Assembly: GCA_035578175.1 (NCBI GenBank) | Contig: JAQMRL010000012.1 | Span: forward strand, 20,766,671-20,830,670 | DNA length: 64,000 nt | Direction: 5' to 3' | DNA from: Catonia carolina | Lineage: Eukaryota; Arthropoda; Insecta; Hemiptera; Achilidae | The notes under the pieces: generated by a model | Database searches by the model: none | Seen by the model: the letters and a program-made list of their open reading frames with translations, nothing else | Told to the model about the DNA's origin: nothing | Part shown: positions 23,798-33,634 of the stretch, in pieces | Position numbering within the stretch: the stretch's first letter is position 1 | Layout of the letters: the number at the start of each line of letters is the position of its first letter | Translations under genes and position numbers: made by a program

Positions 23798-23864
23798 CAC
23801 CATCACAAGATGTTTTTCTGTAAGTATCATATAAATCCCATTCAGTTGCAAACACGTAACTGTC
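23798..23864 (-). CDS. DNAI4-like exon (EWDLYD motif)
   Basis: 67-nt exon with acceptor GGGTTTCAG and donor GTAAGT, phase 0 to phase 1. It encodes DSYVFATEWDLYDTYRKTSC. The T-W-D-(L/I/M)-YD-(T/S) motif is a conserved landmark of DNAI4/WDR78 between the QTF/QTL segment and the acidic linker. It is in frame with the exon at 26271-26384. Confidence 0.75.
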
Positions 23865-24339
23865 CTGAAACCCAATCAACAAAACTGCAATGTATATTTT
23901 CTTAAAATTTTCAATATTATTCTATTCCTTAATTTTAAAATATTTATTTCTCCAAGAGCCTGACGTGTCTTCATATTTATATGTGTCGTATCCAAGCTCT
24001 TGTCCTTAGTTTTCCCTGAATGTCCAAGCATCGCATCCGTGAAGCAGTAAGCTACATGCCAAACCATTTTAGTAAACATTCTCTCAGGTTTAAGGGGAGT
24101 TCTTTTAATGAAAAATCGAAATATTTTAGAATTTAGTTTTTATCGATTATTATAGCTTGAATTTTCCGCTTTAATTATGTATTTAGTTTTTTCTACGAAC
24201 AGAAGAAATAATTTCATTTAAGTTATGTTAGTATGTATAGTTATAGTAATGTCAGTGAGAAAACGAAATGTATACTGAAACATCATAGAAATATTTGTTT
24301 TTATTCATAATTTTTTACAATATGTCACCACCACCCCTT
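23865..24339. other. Intron, no gene seen
   Basis: AT-rich intron. The open frame at 23876-24079 is not supported by codon pattern or homology. Confidence 0.35.
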
Positions 24340-24925
24340 CTAATTAATCATTTACTGTGTTGCCGGCCTTCAATAGTTCTTCCGGCCTTCGTCGGCGCAC
24401 CGACAAACCTTTCGGCTCCGCACCGACAGAGCCCTTTGTCATCAAGGTCAAGCCAGTCACCGCCCTCTACCACAGCGCTCTCGGCAGCTAAATAAAGAAC
24501 GCTCCAGTGAGCCGAGATTCAATACCGATCAAGACACAGAGGGATTCAACTCCGATCCAGACAGCATCGACAAAACGTCCACCACGGCACACGGCTGCCG
24601 GACTCCAGCAAAGACTAATCGACGACCCCGCAAGAGAGAAGATGATAAATCCACTCGCCGTCCCGTCACCGTAAGCCGTCGACCGGACCGTCATCACCCG
24701 CTGACGCGAGCGATGCCCACAGCGGTCCCTCGACCGAGCCTTACGCCCACCGGACCCGACGAAGCAGCCATCGACGCACTACTGCGAGGGAAGAAGATGA
24801 TGTCTCCGCTGGACGACGAAACGCCGTGTCGCCCAGCTCCTCGACCTCCACAATGACTACGACCGACGCTTCCCATCAAGATGACCACCGCTTAAACGGC
24901 CCTTTTCAGGGACACCAAAATTAAA
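24340..24925 (+). other. GC-rich block ending in a histone-type 3' stem-loop
   Basis: About 570 bp, strongly GC-rich within an AT-rich intron, with CpG-dense text and no frame I recognise on either strand. Its end is marked by the stem-loop at 24898-24913. It may be a retroposed or transposon-borne sequence. Confidence 0.4.
24898..24913 (+). terminator. Histone mRNA-like 3' stem-loop (one mismatch)
   Basis: GGCCCT-TTTC-AGGGAC followed by ACCA. Replication-dependent histone mRNAs end in a 6-bp stem with a four-base pyrimidine-rich loop (GGCCCTTTTCAGGGCC) and ACC(C)A. Here five of six stem pairs are kept and one is G opposite A. No histone coding sequence is seen upstream. Confidence 0.4.
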
Positions 24926-25134
24926 GGTTTGAACTCGCCACTTAATGTCGCCATCCGGTGACAAATAGTTCGTTGTTATAACGGATGTTTTATTAAGGAA
25001 GCAACCCTGATTATAAGAAGATAGAAGTAATACATCGGTAAATTTTCTGTACCCCAATCGGTATGTTGGCAACAGTGTACTTAAGGCCAACTACCTAAGA
25101 CAGTTAAAATATTCCAGTCAAGCATTAGTGTGGT
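24926..25134. other. Intron segment
   Basis: Nothing identified. Confidence 0.3.
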
Positions 25135-25600
25135 GACAGCAGTCGTTTCGTTATATTGTGTCAGCAATGGTTTTTTCCAAGGAAGAACGCGTGTTTATTC
25201 AGCGTGTTTCAGTTCATGAGTTACAACAACGCGATAAAAATGCAAATGTAACTTTTCGTAGCTCTGAAAACAGTAGTTAATATTAGCCCAGCTTGCGATG
25301 ATAATCTTCTTTTTTTAGGTGATTGAGTCAAACGATTTTTCAAATCTTCGAGAACTTCCGCGGTTAACTTTGTTGGCTGGCGAGGTGGTTTCTCATCAAG
25401 TACACTCCCAGTTCTACGGAATTTATTTATCAAACGCAATATTGACGATTTATTCGGAACGGCAGAACGGGGAAATTTCAACTGAAACTTATCTTGCACA
25501 CATTTGTACGATTTAATCGCTATGTAATTCTGTACAATAAACACGCGTTCTTCCTTGGAAAAAACCATTGCTGACACAATATAACGGAACGACTGCTGTC
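25135..25600 (-). mobile_element. Mariner-type transposase head with snap-back end
   Basis: Two 65-bp inverted arms, 25135-25199 and 25536-25600, differ at about one position. Each contains the same 5' leader, start codon and first codons (MVFSKEERVFI). The right arm continues, on the minus strand, into a transposase N-terminus. The left arm ends after about 11 codons. The catalytic half is absent. Confidence 0.7.
25221..25568 (-). pseudogene. Truncated Tc1/mariner-like transposase, DNA-binding N-terminus
   Basis: About 115 aa from ATG at 25568. MVFSKEERVFIVQNYIAIKS, SAVPNKSSILRLINKFRRTG and KPPRQPTKLTAEVLEDL form the helix-turn-helix head seen in many insect mariner-like proteins (the DUF4817-type domain). 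After SPKKRRLSSQAGL the frame loses similarity and stops. The DDE/DDD catalytic domain is missing, so it is non-functional as a transposase. Confidence 0.65.
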
Positions 25601-25639
25601 GTTAGTTCGTTTATATTGTTTCAAAGGTTGCAAAAATTT

Positions 25640-25708
25640 AAATATTGCTGCTAATGCGTTCTGCATTAGTAGCAATATTGCAAAAGTCAGACGTAAAACC
25701 AAAAAAAG
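25640..25708 (+). repeat. SINE-tail-like hairpin
   Basis: AATATTGCTGCTAATGC and GCATTAGTAGCAATATT (one mismatch) form a 17-bp stem around GTTCT. The following text, read on the minus strand, resembles the 3' part of the SINEs at 17181 and 20681 (GGTTTNACGTC-GACT and TAATGCAG), in the opposite orientation. Confidence 0.5.
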
Positions 25709-26270
25709 GTTGAAATTTTGTTGATAATGTATTTGTCATTAGTTGTAAAAATATTTTTCTAGTTGTGTTTTTGAAGTGGCGGCTATATTTTTTGTTTACC
25801 TGTAAAATATAAGTTTTCAAACGTTTTTCTCAAAAGCAATTCTTTAAAACTTCAGTCAATATTTTCTTTGTAGGTAAGGTAGTATTTTTGTTCATAATAA
25901 ATTGATTTGTATGTTTTTATTTTATTTGTGAGTAAAATTTTTTTAAGTTATTATAAACGAATATGTGTAGTTATAGAAAATATGTTGTAGCGATTATTGA
26001 TTAGAAATAAATACATTATCATCATTGTTATTATTATTATTATAAAACAGCCCGAGGATATTGGCACTTTATTGACTTTATGAAAGCTAATATTGTTTTG
26101 CGGCAAATGGTATACAATGTGTTATATGTAGTATACAAAGTGTTTCGTAATAACGTTTTAAATTGCACTTTATTCGACGTCCGACGGATCGGACTTTGGT
26201 ATTAACAGATTGATACACACAATTTTACTAATATAATTACAGAAAAGTATGATTTTTTTTCTTTTCTTAC
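25709..26270. other. Intron with ATT microsatellite
   Basis: AT-rich intron; an interrupted ATT run lies at about 26020-26043. No gene seen. Confidence 0.4.
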
Positions 26271-26384
26271 CGTAGTATTTATTGGAGAAGTTTGGCACAA
26301 TTTCTTTTTATTTACTGTACTGAATGTTTGAACGAAAGTGTCTTTTTTATTTCTCTTCAGACCTTGTTTTTCAAATTCATCTTC
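26271..26384 (-). CDS. DNAI4-like exon (QTF segment)
   Basis: 114-nt exon (38 codons, phase 0 to 0) with acceptor TTGTTACAG and donor GTAAGA. It encodes EDEFEKQGLKRNKKDTFVQT followed by FSTVNKKKLCQTS. The order (V/M)QTF..K.K..Q resembles the DNAI4/WDR78 segment that precedes the WDLYD motif, which is indeed the next exon downstream. The upstream neighbour is 28020-28195, also phase 0. Confidence 0.7.
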
Positions 26385-26486
26385 CTGTAACAATTACATG
26401 AATAATTAATGACGTGTAGAAACTGTGTTTAGTCATACTGTGCAGATATAAATCATACTAAAACACTTAATTATACCTGGGACGTT

Positions 26487-27776
26487 CAATAATTAAGGAG
26501 ACAAATTAACGTAGAGAAAAACCGGTTCGTTCAGTGACAATAAAACTTTTTGAGGGCAAAGTTTGCAACCTATTGAAAACTGTTGATCAGCTATTTAATT
26601 GTAAGTAAATAAACATAATCACTTTTGTTCATTTCAAAATTTCAGTTACGCTTGAAAAATGTACGCTGGAAGAGCAACGTTCCGTAGTGATGAGATTTTC
26701 TCTGTCTGAAGGTGTGAAACCGCTGGAGACTTACTCAAAAATGTTGAAACAGTATGGTGAAAAGTATTTAAACCACAGTAAATTGTAAAAGTGGTTAAGA
26801 CATTAGTTCGGGCAAAACAAAATGTCAATGATATCCATCGCTCTGGAAGATAAGTTGAAGTTTCATCTACTGCGCTGAAAAACCGCATAAATGATCTTAT
26901 TCGCGAAGACAGGCGAGTCAAAATTTCCCAAATTTTTAGTTGGTGTGATATTAGTGTTGAAACGGCGCATTCAGTCATTCATAAAGTGCTGAATTCTCAC
27001 ATAACGTGTTCAAGATGGGTTCCAAAACAGTTGAGTCAAGTGGCTAAGGACACGCGGATTCGCATTGGTTCTGAACAGCGGCTTAAAATGGAAGATTAAA
27101 ATTTTTTTAGATCGTAGGCCTATAATAACCTGTGATGAAATGTGGATCCGTTTCTAACCGGAATTCAAACGGCGAGTCTTGAGTGAAAACATCTGGATTT
27201 GCCCACCAAAAATAAACGTTCAAAACTTAGATGCCAGCCGGAAAAGTGATTTTGACTGTTTTCTAAGACTCGCATGGCCCAATTTTGTATGGCTATTTAG
27301 AAGCACAACGGGACTGTGAACAGTGAGTTATATTTTAACGTGCCCCAACAGAAAGTGAGACCCGCAATAAGCAAACAAGTAAGAGCACTCTCTCAATAGG
27401 TGTAGTTCTTTTGCGTGACAATGCGCGCCCCCACACTGTTCAAAGAACAGGAGAAACGCTCGAGAAGTTGGTTAGGAGATTTTGCCAAATCTTCCTGAAA
27501 GCCCAGACCTTGCCCCATCCGATTTTCATTTGTTCGGCCCGCTCTGAGACTTTTACGCGGGAAGAAATCTACGAAAACGGATCGATAAAAAACCCGGTAA
27601 ACGAATAGTACATACAGCAAAATAATTCTATGTGGTGAATCAGAAAGCTCACAGAACGGTGGGACAAAAATGTCTAAATGCTACTAGAGTCTATGATGAA
27701 AAGTAATGTCAGTTTTTTTGGCTTTGAATAAATCGGTTTTGTTTTTTACATTAATTTGTCTCGTTAATGTCTATTA
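26487..27776 (+). mobile_element. Decayed mariner element
   Basis: Imperfect terminal inverted repeats share AGACAAATTAA (left about 26487-26511, right about 27751-27776). Between them a transposase can be traced on the plus strand through stops and frameshifts: EEQRSVVMRFSLSEGVKPLE near 26665, RDNARPHTVQRTGETLEKL at about 27416, and LAPSDFHLFGPL near 27510. It lies in the intron between the DNAI4-like exons at 26271 and 28020. Confidence 0.8.
26650..27720 (+). pseudogene. Mariner transposase pseudogene
   Basis: Transposase of the SETMAR-like mariner type, in pieces across at least two frames. An in-frame stop follows NHSKL near 26785. The first catalytic Asp region survives as CDEMWIR (about 27132). 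The second is RDNARPH (about 27416), and LAPSDFH carries the third acidic position. Frames break between these blocks. The 110-aa minus-strand frame over 26646-26978 is its shadow. Confidence 0.75.
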
Positions 27777-28019
27777 AAAAATCAATAAGAATAAGCCGTT
27801 CGGGGTCCCAGAAAACAGAATCCAAGATTTTCTGAGCTGATGTTGATAATTTCAAAACTTTAAAAATTGTTGTCACAAACTACTCCTAGGGTCAGATCCT
27901 GCCAAAAATTTTGGGAGGAAAGTTGTTAGTAAAACAAAAATTGAATCGAATTTTTTAATGTGGAATAAAATATTTTTTTCAAAATCACAGTCACATCATT
28001 TGAGTGTATTATAACTTAC

Positions 28020-28195
28020 TGGTTGATTAGTTTTTTTTTCTGACACTTTATCATCAGAAGTTGAAGAATCAGGATCTAGCGGGACAACTGAGCTGTTGAT
28101 ATCCAATAACCAAAATGTTGATGTTTCTTTTAAAAACACAGTAACTTCTTCACATGTTTCAGAAAAAGTATCATCATCGATCTTCTTTTTTTCAT
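28020..28195 (-). CDS. DNAI4-like exon (TFWLLD motif)
   Basis: 176-nt exon with acceptor AATTGTTTCAG and donor GTAAGT, entering in phase 1 and leaving in phase 0. It encodes EEVTVFLKETSTFWLLDINS followed by an acidic tail DPDSSTSDDKVSEK. The I.(L)(K/T)ET.T...LD(L) motif is the first well conserved landmark of DNAI4/WDR78, upstream of the QTF and WDLYD segments. This is the most 5' exon I can find. Earlier N-terminal exons would lie to the right and are not seen before the palindrome edge at 30945. Confidence 0.75.
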
Positions 28196-28481
28196 CTGAA
28201 ACAATTAAAATGCAGTAGACATTAAACCTCCATTTTGCATGGCATGAATAACAGAAAATTTCAACAAGTTTTAGAGAGAAAGTACTAAGCTTTAATTTTT
28301 TTTATTTCTTGTGCTTTTACTCCTTAAAATTTTATTTAAATGTATATAATCTCACGAATATATACACAAACACTAGTCACATTAAGAACATTAATTATTT
28401 TGTAGGTTACCGTACTTAAAAACAAATATTACACTTTTTAACTTAAAATTTGATCACGTATACACTTTCATAAAAATTATT
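28196..28481. other. Intron segment
   Basis: AT-rich; nothing identified. Confidence 0.35.
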
Positions 28482-29650
28482 GAATGCTTGAAGTTTAGTC
28501 ACATGAAGGCAGCAGTGAGAACTAGGCATGCACCGAACGGGAAGTCATCTTATTCTCCTGCCCTACCAATACGGGGGTAAGCCGAATGGGTGATAACACC
28601 CAATTAGAATTTTCTTACTAAAAGTGAAATACACCATTGATTATACATTGATTGTGTAAGTAAACAGTGTTAAAGTTGTTAACATTTTGATACTTGACGT
28701 TTAATCGCACAAAGTCACAGTCACCCGGACATGCACCGGGAGGTCAACTCGTCCTTACCACCTGCCGACACGGATCTATGTCTAATCGTCAGTCCTATCC
28801 GACCACTTTTTGTTTTCACTTGGTAAAAGTTATAAAAATATATAAATGTCGTGAAAAATTTAATTTAAACACACGTACTTTGTGTTACTTTTACATAAAA
28901 ATAAATTTTTAGGACTTTTTAAACAAGGCAAGTTGTGTGCAACGGGGATAAGCCATCGGGAGGCCATCTTGGTGTCACGCCTTACCGATATATTGCAATG
29001 CCGAATGGACAGTAACATTCCACTAGTTTTTTTACACTTAATTTTTAAATTTTCTTAGAATCTATAAGTTAATCACGATTAAATACATTTTACAAAAATA
29101 ATAAAAATGCTTGACGTTTAATCATACAAAGTCTGTAGTGAAATCCGGGACATGCACCGAGATACATCTCTCTCATGTGACTTAACGACATGGATCTACC
29201 CCGAACGGTCGTGTTATAGACTCGTTTTCTGTTGTGCAACCTTTTTTTTTTAGTTAGAAACTTAACTTATATTAAAAATTTACTAATTTTATTAAAATTT
29301 TAATATTATAGGCCTACTTATTTTTGGAATTTTCTCATCAACTAATAATTCCGAGAAAAATAATTCCTTTTCCGAGAAAAAGTTTCCTTTATAGTTTTAC
29401 GTACGACTATTTAGCACAACACTGCTAATGCAGACAATGAAAGGTGATTGACAAAAATGCGATGAAGAAATGTCAGACCAGGAGTCGAACCCGGGACCTT
29501 TGTCGTAGAAACCGGTTTCACTGGCTTCTTAAGCCGCTTCAACCACAAGAGTTCAGATCCGGTCCATACGTCCAGAAGGCAACCTTGTTATCACGCCCTT
29601 CCGATACGGGGCTAAGCGAGTGGGCGGTACCATTCCTCCAGATATTGTTA
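28482..29650. repeat. Degenerate tandem repeat, period about 200 bp, 4-5 copies
   Basis: Copies start near 28482, 28691, 28911 and 29107, with a partial one at 29566. Shared parts are (A/T)CTTGACGTTTAATC, then CGGACATGCACCG, then a GC-rich core like TTACCGATACGGGG-TAAGC-CGAATGGG, then an AT-rich tail. Individual copies differ greatly, so it is old. A SINE-like insert sits between the last two copies. Confidence 0.6.
29422..29562 (-). mobile_element. tRNA-like SINE, second type
   Basis: On the minus strand there is a B box GGTTCGACTCC preceded by a tRNA-like loop (TGTGGTTGAAGCGG). The 3' side has CTGCATTAGCAG shared with the SINEs at 17181 and 20681. It is a different tRNA-type head on a similar tail. 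Confidence 0.5.
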
Positions 29651-30334
29651 CGATTCCTCCAGATATTAAGGGGTAACAGATCCCTATACTTTACAAATAA
29701 TGTTGTATCGTTTTCTCAGGAACTACATAAGGTAGATACTTAATTATTTTTGTGTTTTAGGTCATTCTGTTATTCACATTTTGAGCATAAGGAATGTTTA
29801 AATTGCTAAAAAAATGTTTTTACTATTTTTTTCAGAAATACCTTTTGGTGATAATATTAAAATTTTAATACACACATTAATTTTAAACATACTAAAATTT
29901 TTAAACACTTAGAATAAGCAGAAAGAATGGATATTTGAAACAAATAAAAAATTCACTCAAATATCTGAGGTAGGCCGTGAGAAAAAGGTACAAATGTGGT
30001 AAAAATTCTTAATTTTTGGAAATACCCATCTAAAATATATGATACAGTAGCTAATTACTTATAATTAGTAGTAATTGCACCGGCTTTACAGGTCAACGAA
30101 AAATATTTATAATTATCGCAGAAATGTAATATTTACACCATTTTTTAGAGGAAATTTCTAACTAAAGTATGCAACATTAAATAAAAAATATCATAATTTT
30201 TCTAATTTTCCGATTTTCGACCCCCTTAAAAACCGATGCTTAATTTTTTAATTTACTTAGATGGTTGTGGTGCATTCGGTTTTACAGCATTTAGTGAGAG
30301 GGAGGAGAATCCTACTCGCTCTCTGATTGGAGTA
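29651..30334. other. AT-rich segment, nothing recognised
   Basis: A long AT-rich stretch with no supported gene or repeat. Confidence 0.35.
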
Positions 30335-30490
30335 AGCGACATCTTCTCTGATTGGTGGAAGCCAATCAATTAGGTGTGTCACCGGTCTATGCATGTGCAA
30401 TGACCGGGCGCCGGCAGTACATTACTGAAATAAAAAGAGTGTTGTTGACAGTAGCAGGCCTATTGTTACATTATGCAAAATGGTGAAAGA
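30335..30490 (+). promoter_or_regulatory. CCAAT-rich, GC-shifted segment (possible promoter remnant)
   Basis: Three ATTGG/CCAAT boxes occur within about 35 bp (30336-30368), then CCGGGCGCCGGC near 30405, then an ATG (30482) whose short frame is cut off by family R copy 3. It may be an old promoter or the end of an unknown element. Not clearly related to the satellite module. Confidence 0.3.
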
Positions 30491-30495
30491 ATTAC

Positions 30496-30939
30496 AAAAA
30501 ATCTGGTGTGAAACACTCACACAACTTTCTCTTGCCAATAGAAATAATTAACAATATACCTAATATTAGTAATAAAACATTAGAAATAAACAAAAAACTA
30601 ACCTCAATAAACATAACCTTATTTTAATCATGAGTGAATGATGCAAAATGAAAATCAACCTCAGTTTGGCTTAGAAATACGGAAAATCACTCTTTCTCTC
30701 TAAACTAGGCTCTGTAGAGAAAAATGCTTTAAATAAAAGTTGTAGATCTTTTAATTTTCTATAAATTAAATTATATACACTTTTGTCGTAAAATGCATAC
30801 TAAGGCCGAAATCTTAAAAAAATCAATTTTTCACACGTTTTCGTGAGAAAAAAAACAGAAAATCGCAAATTACCGCTAAACTAAGCGTTATACAAAAAAT
30901 TGTTTGAAATAAAAGTTGTAGAATTTTTAATTCTCTACA
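30496..30939 (+). repeat. Family R, copy 3, truncated at the palindrome junction
   Basis: Matches the first about 440 bp of copies 1 and 2 and then stops at CTCTACA (30939). Five bases not found in the other copies or in the left arm (CTGTT) follow, and then the right palindrome arm begins at 30945. The missing second half marks the rearrangement breakpoint. Confidence 0.85.
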
Positions 30940-30944
30940 CTGTT

Positions 30945-31370
30945 CTTTATTTGTAAGATGAATTTTAAAGACTGTTGTTGTTTAGGTCAACAGCCGAAAG
31001 GCTGGTTTGAACCTGTAGAGGTTTTACTAAGTAAAACGAGAAGTGAGGTGGTTTACCATTGCCTTCCTCACTGAGTGGAAAAGTACGCTTATCAGCATGC
31101 CGGGCCCTCTGAAAAGCACATATTTTCCACTCTGTAAATGACACCTTCACTTCATTCACCACAGGGTCTGGCTGTACAATGAAATTCATTACTTTCAGAG
31201 GAGATAACTCTGAGTAGTGTCTTTTACACCTCTATCTCTTCTGTTCTTAAATGATTCAGTCATTTAATTGGCTGACCATGTGATAAGAAACAGAACTATT
31301 TACTTTAGCCCTGCAACGAACAAATTGAGTGTAAATAATTTGACACTCCACCTGTCTGTTATGGGCAGTT
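30945..31370 (-). repeat. Element E, right-arm copy at the palindrome edge
   Basis: Mirror of 16339-16764. It begins at the first base of the right arm, so the palindrome edge coincides with this element's tail. Confidence 0.65.
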
Positions 31371-32238
31371 TAAAGCCTAATAGGCATAAATAATATGTTC
31401 AGTGAAAGAATCATATTTCCTGTTCAGGTTTCATAGGCCTATATTATTTTCTAAATCTTGTACCACTACAACTAGCAAACCCGCTTGCTTCACTTTCATA
31501 AATAATAATGATAATAAAACTTCATTTCCATATATTTTACAATAATAATGCACACACATTTTTTTCTAAAGCCATAAAGTATTTACAATTCACAATGTAT
31601 GAGGTGGAGGAAATTGACCTACCGAACTTTGGCAAAAAGCCATGTCTTAGGGTAGGTGTTCTCTTGTTTTATTTCGCAGACTGTACAACTGAGATTCAAA
31701 ACTAGGTTTAGGCTTAAAACCATGACAATCAAAAAAATTAAACTATTTCTAAAAACAATCTAAGAATTTAAAAAGTCGAATTAACTAAAATTTTATAGGG
31801 CGTTAAGAACACGCAAACAAAAATAATTAATAATAAATCTAAAAACATACGAACAACAAACCTAATAAACTAATATACTTATCCTACATTCTTGCTTAAT
31901 GTTGTTGGACCCTAAAGAGAGATGTCATGACAAAAAATATAGTAGAAAATCAATCACTACTACTTTTTAGGTATGCATTTTATATACTTTTTGTTGTAAA
32001 ATTAAAATATTCGTCTCTAAAAATCATTACGTGATAGACTGATTCTGAAAACATATTTTAATTCAGCGGAAAACCATTTCTGGGACAAAAAAAAATCAAA
32101 TTTCGTATGCCAGTGTCATTATTTCAAGGGTTAGTTCTAATGTGTTTTGTAGTGTTTCATGTATTCATATTTTATTTACATGTTATACGTACTGTACATT
32201 TTGTTGTCACTGATAACCTTAAAGCTAAGTGAAAGGCA
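31371..32238. other. Intronic sequence, right arm
   Basis: Mirror of 15471-16338. No gene seen apart from the short exon candidate at 31572-31651. Confidence 0.4.
31572..31651 (+). other. Possible unassigned 80-nt exon (right arm)
   Basis: Reads TMYEVEEIDLPNFGKKPCLR on the plus strand, between TTCTAAAG and GTAGGT. It lies upstream of, and on the same strand as, the WD exon copy at 33138-33376. Homology unknown. Confidence 0.25.
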
Positions 32239-32986
32239 CATGAAAGCGATTGCAGTAGCGCGTGAGCGAGGTACACAGAATTCCATGAGATGTACACATT
32301 CAAACGCGCGATTTGGCCGACCGCGCGTTCTGACCGCGCGAGTTATGGCTGTTAAACACGACTACCGCGCGCTCTCCCGTATACATTGTGGTAATTTCCT
32401 TTGTACATCTCATCGCGCGTTTTGAAACTAGAAGTTGCTTTTTGTCAACCGTCTTTATTGCTCTATTTCATTATTACAGATATAATCATCAAACAGGCAC
32501 TGTGTGAAATACAAAATGGACACGGAAAGATTTGAAATAAAACGTTTCATAGATGAAATGGTGTGAAATAGACGAAATTACAAGTTTTCTTCAGCTCCAA
32601 TTGCATGTCTTACATTGTTCATACTGGGCGAAATATCGTCCTCTATCAACTATAATAAAGCATCAAAGGTTTTGTGAACCTTCGGAAGTTATCAAAGAAT
32701 TTGGAGTACAGTGTTACAAATAAACTATGCGTTAGTTTATCTCATAAAACTGGCTGCACCCAAAATTGTTTCTGTCCTTGCCTGCGACGTCGATATCAAT
32801 TATTATCACAGAGCCACAAACACACTACCTCTTTGACTTCCATTATTATTAAAATGACATGAACTTCCTAGCAATGAACAGCTGCGCTATGTATTGTTTT
32901 CTTTAACAAACGCGCATTTTACGCTTGAATGTGTTTGCAAACGCGCGGTTAACGCGGCGTTAGTCGCCTCATGTGTACAAGCCCTT
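32239..32986. mobile_element. CG-rich, MITE-like block (right arm)
   Basis: Mirror of 14723-15470, with CGCG-rich, partly inverted ends. Also uncertain as to exact ends. Confidence 0.4.
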
Positions 32987-33137
32987 AATGTTGATGTGAT
33001 TGAAACAAAAAAAAAGTATATGTTTATTAACATTTCAATTAATAAAATAAAATATTCGATTAGTTTTTTCCAAATAATATTTTCTTTGATTTGAATGCGT
33101 TAAGCTTCGCAATGTTATCCACAAATATTTGTTCCAG

Positions 33138-33376
33138 AATATTATTGCTGCTGGATATGGTAAATATTTTTATGAAGACGAGATGGATGGATTAGGATGT
33201 TGTTGGAATGTGAAAAACCCCGACCAACCTGAAAAAATTTACCCTATAAATGATGTTGTAACTGCTTTAAGTTTTTCGGTAACAGAACCTAATCTTTTAG
33301 CTGTTGGTTGTTACAGAGGAGAAATTTTATTACTAAATATATCAACAAAAAATGGAGAGCGTATAGTCATCAATGG
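33138..33376 (+). pseudogene. Orphan inverted copy of the DNAI4-like WD exon
   Basis: Identical in translation and splice sites to 14333-14571, but on the plus strand. In the current orientation no upstream exon of the gene lies on its strand, because the other exons (18891-28195) are on the minus strand in the spacer. It is not expressed as part of the gene unless the spacer is inverted. Its reading frame is undamaged, consistent with a recent duplication or continuing homogenisation. Confidence 0.7.
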
Positions 33377-33634
33377 GTATGTTAATTTTTTTTTATATTT
33401 CAAATCTAGTGCAACTAGTTATTTAAAACTAATGAACAGTTTCTCTTTAGCTGTGTTATTCCCTTCCAACCATAATTATGCAGTCACCCAATGGCACTAG
33501 CACTTATTTTATGATTTCACTAACACAGTGTTATAGAAACAATTTTAGGCCTATACTTAAATTTAATTTAATACTTTTTACACCTAAACTACATTTTAGT
33601 GACTAAAAATAATATATGAGATATAAATGTAACT

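Noticed and set aside
24340..24900. Histone gene upstream of the stem-loop
   Set aside because: None of the frames gives recognisable H1, H2A, H2B, H3 or H4 residues.
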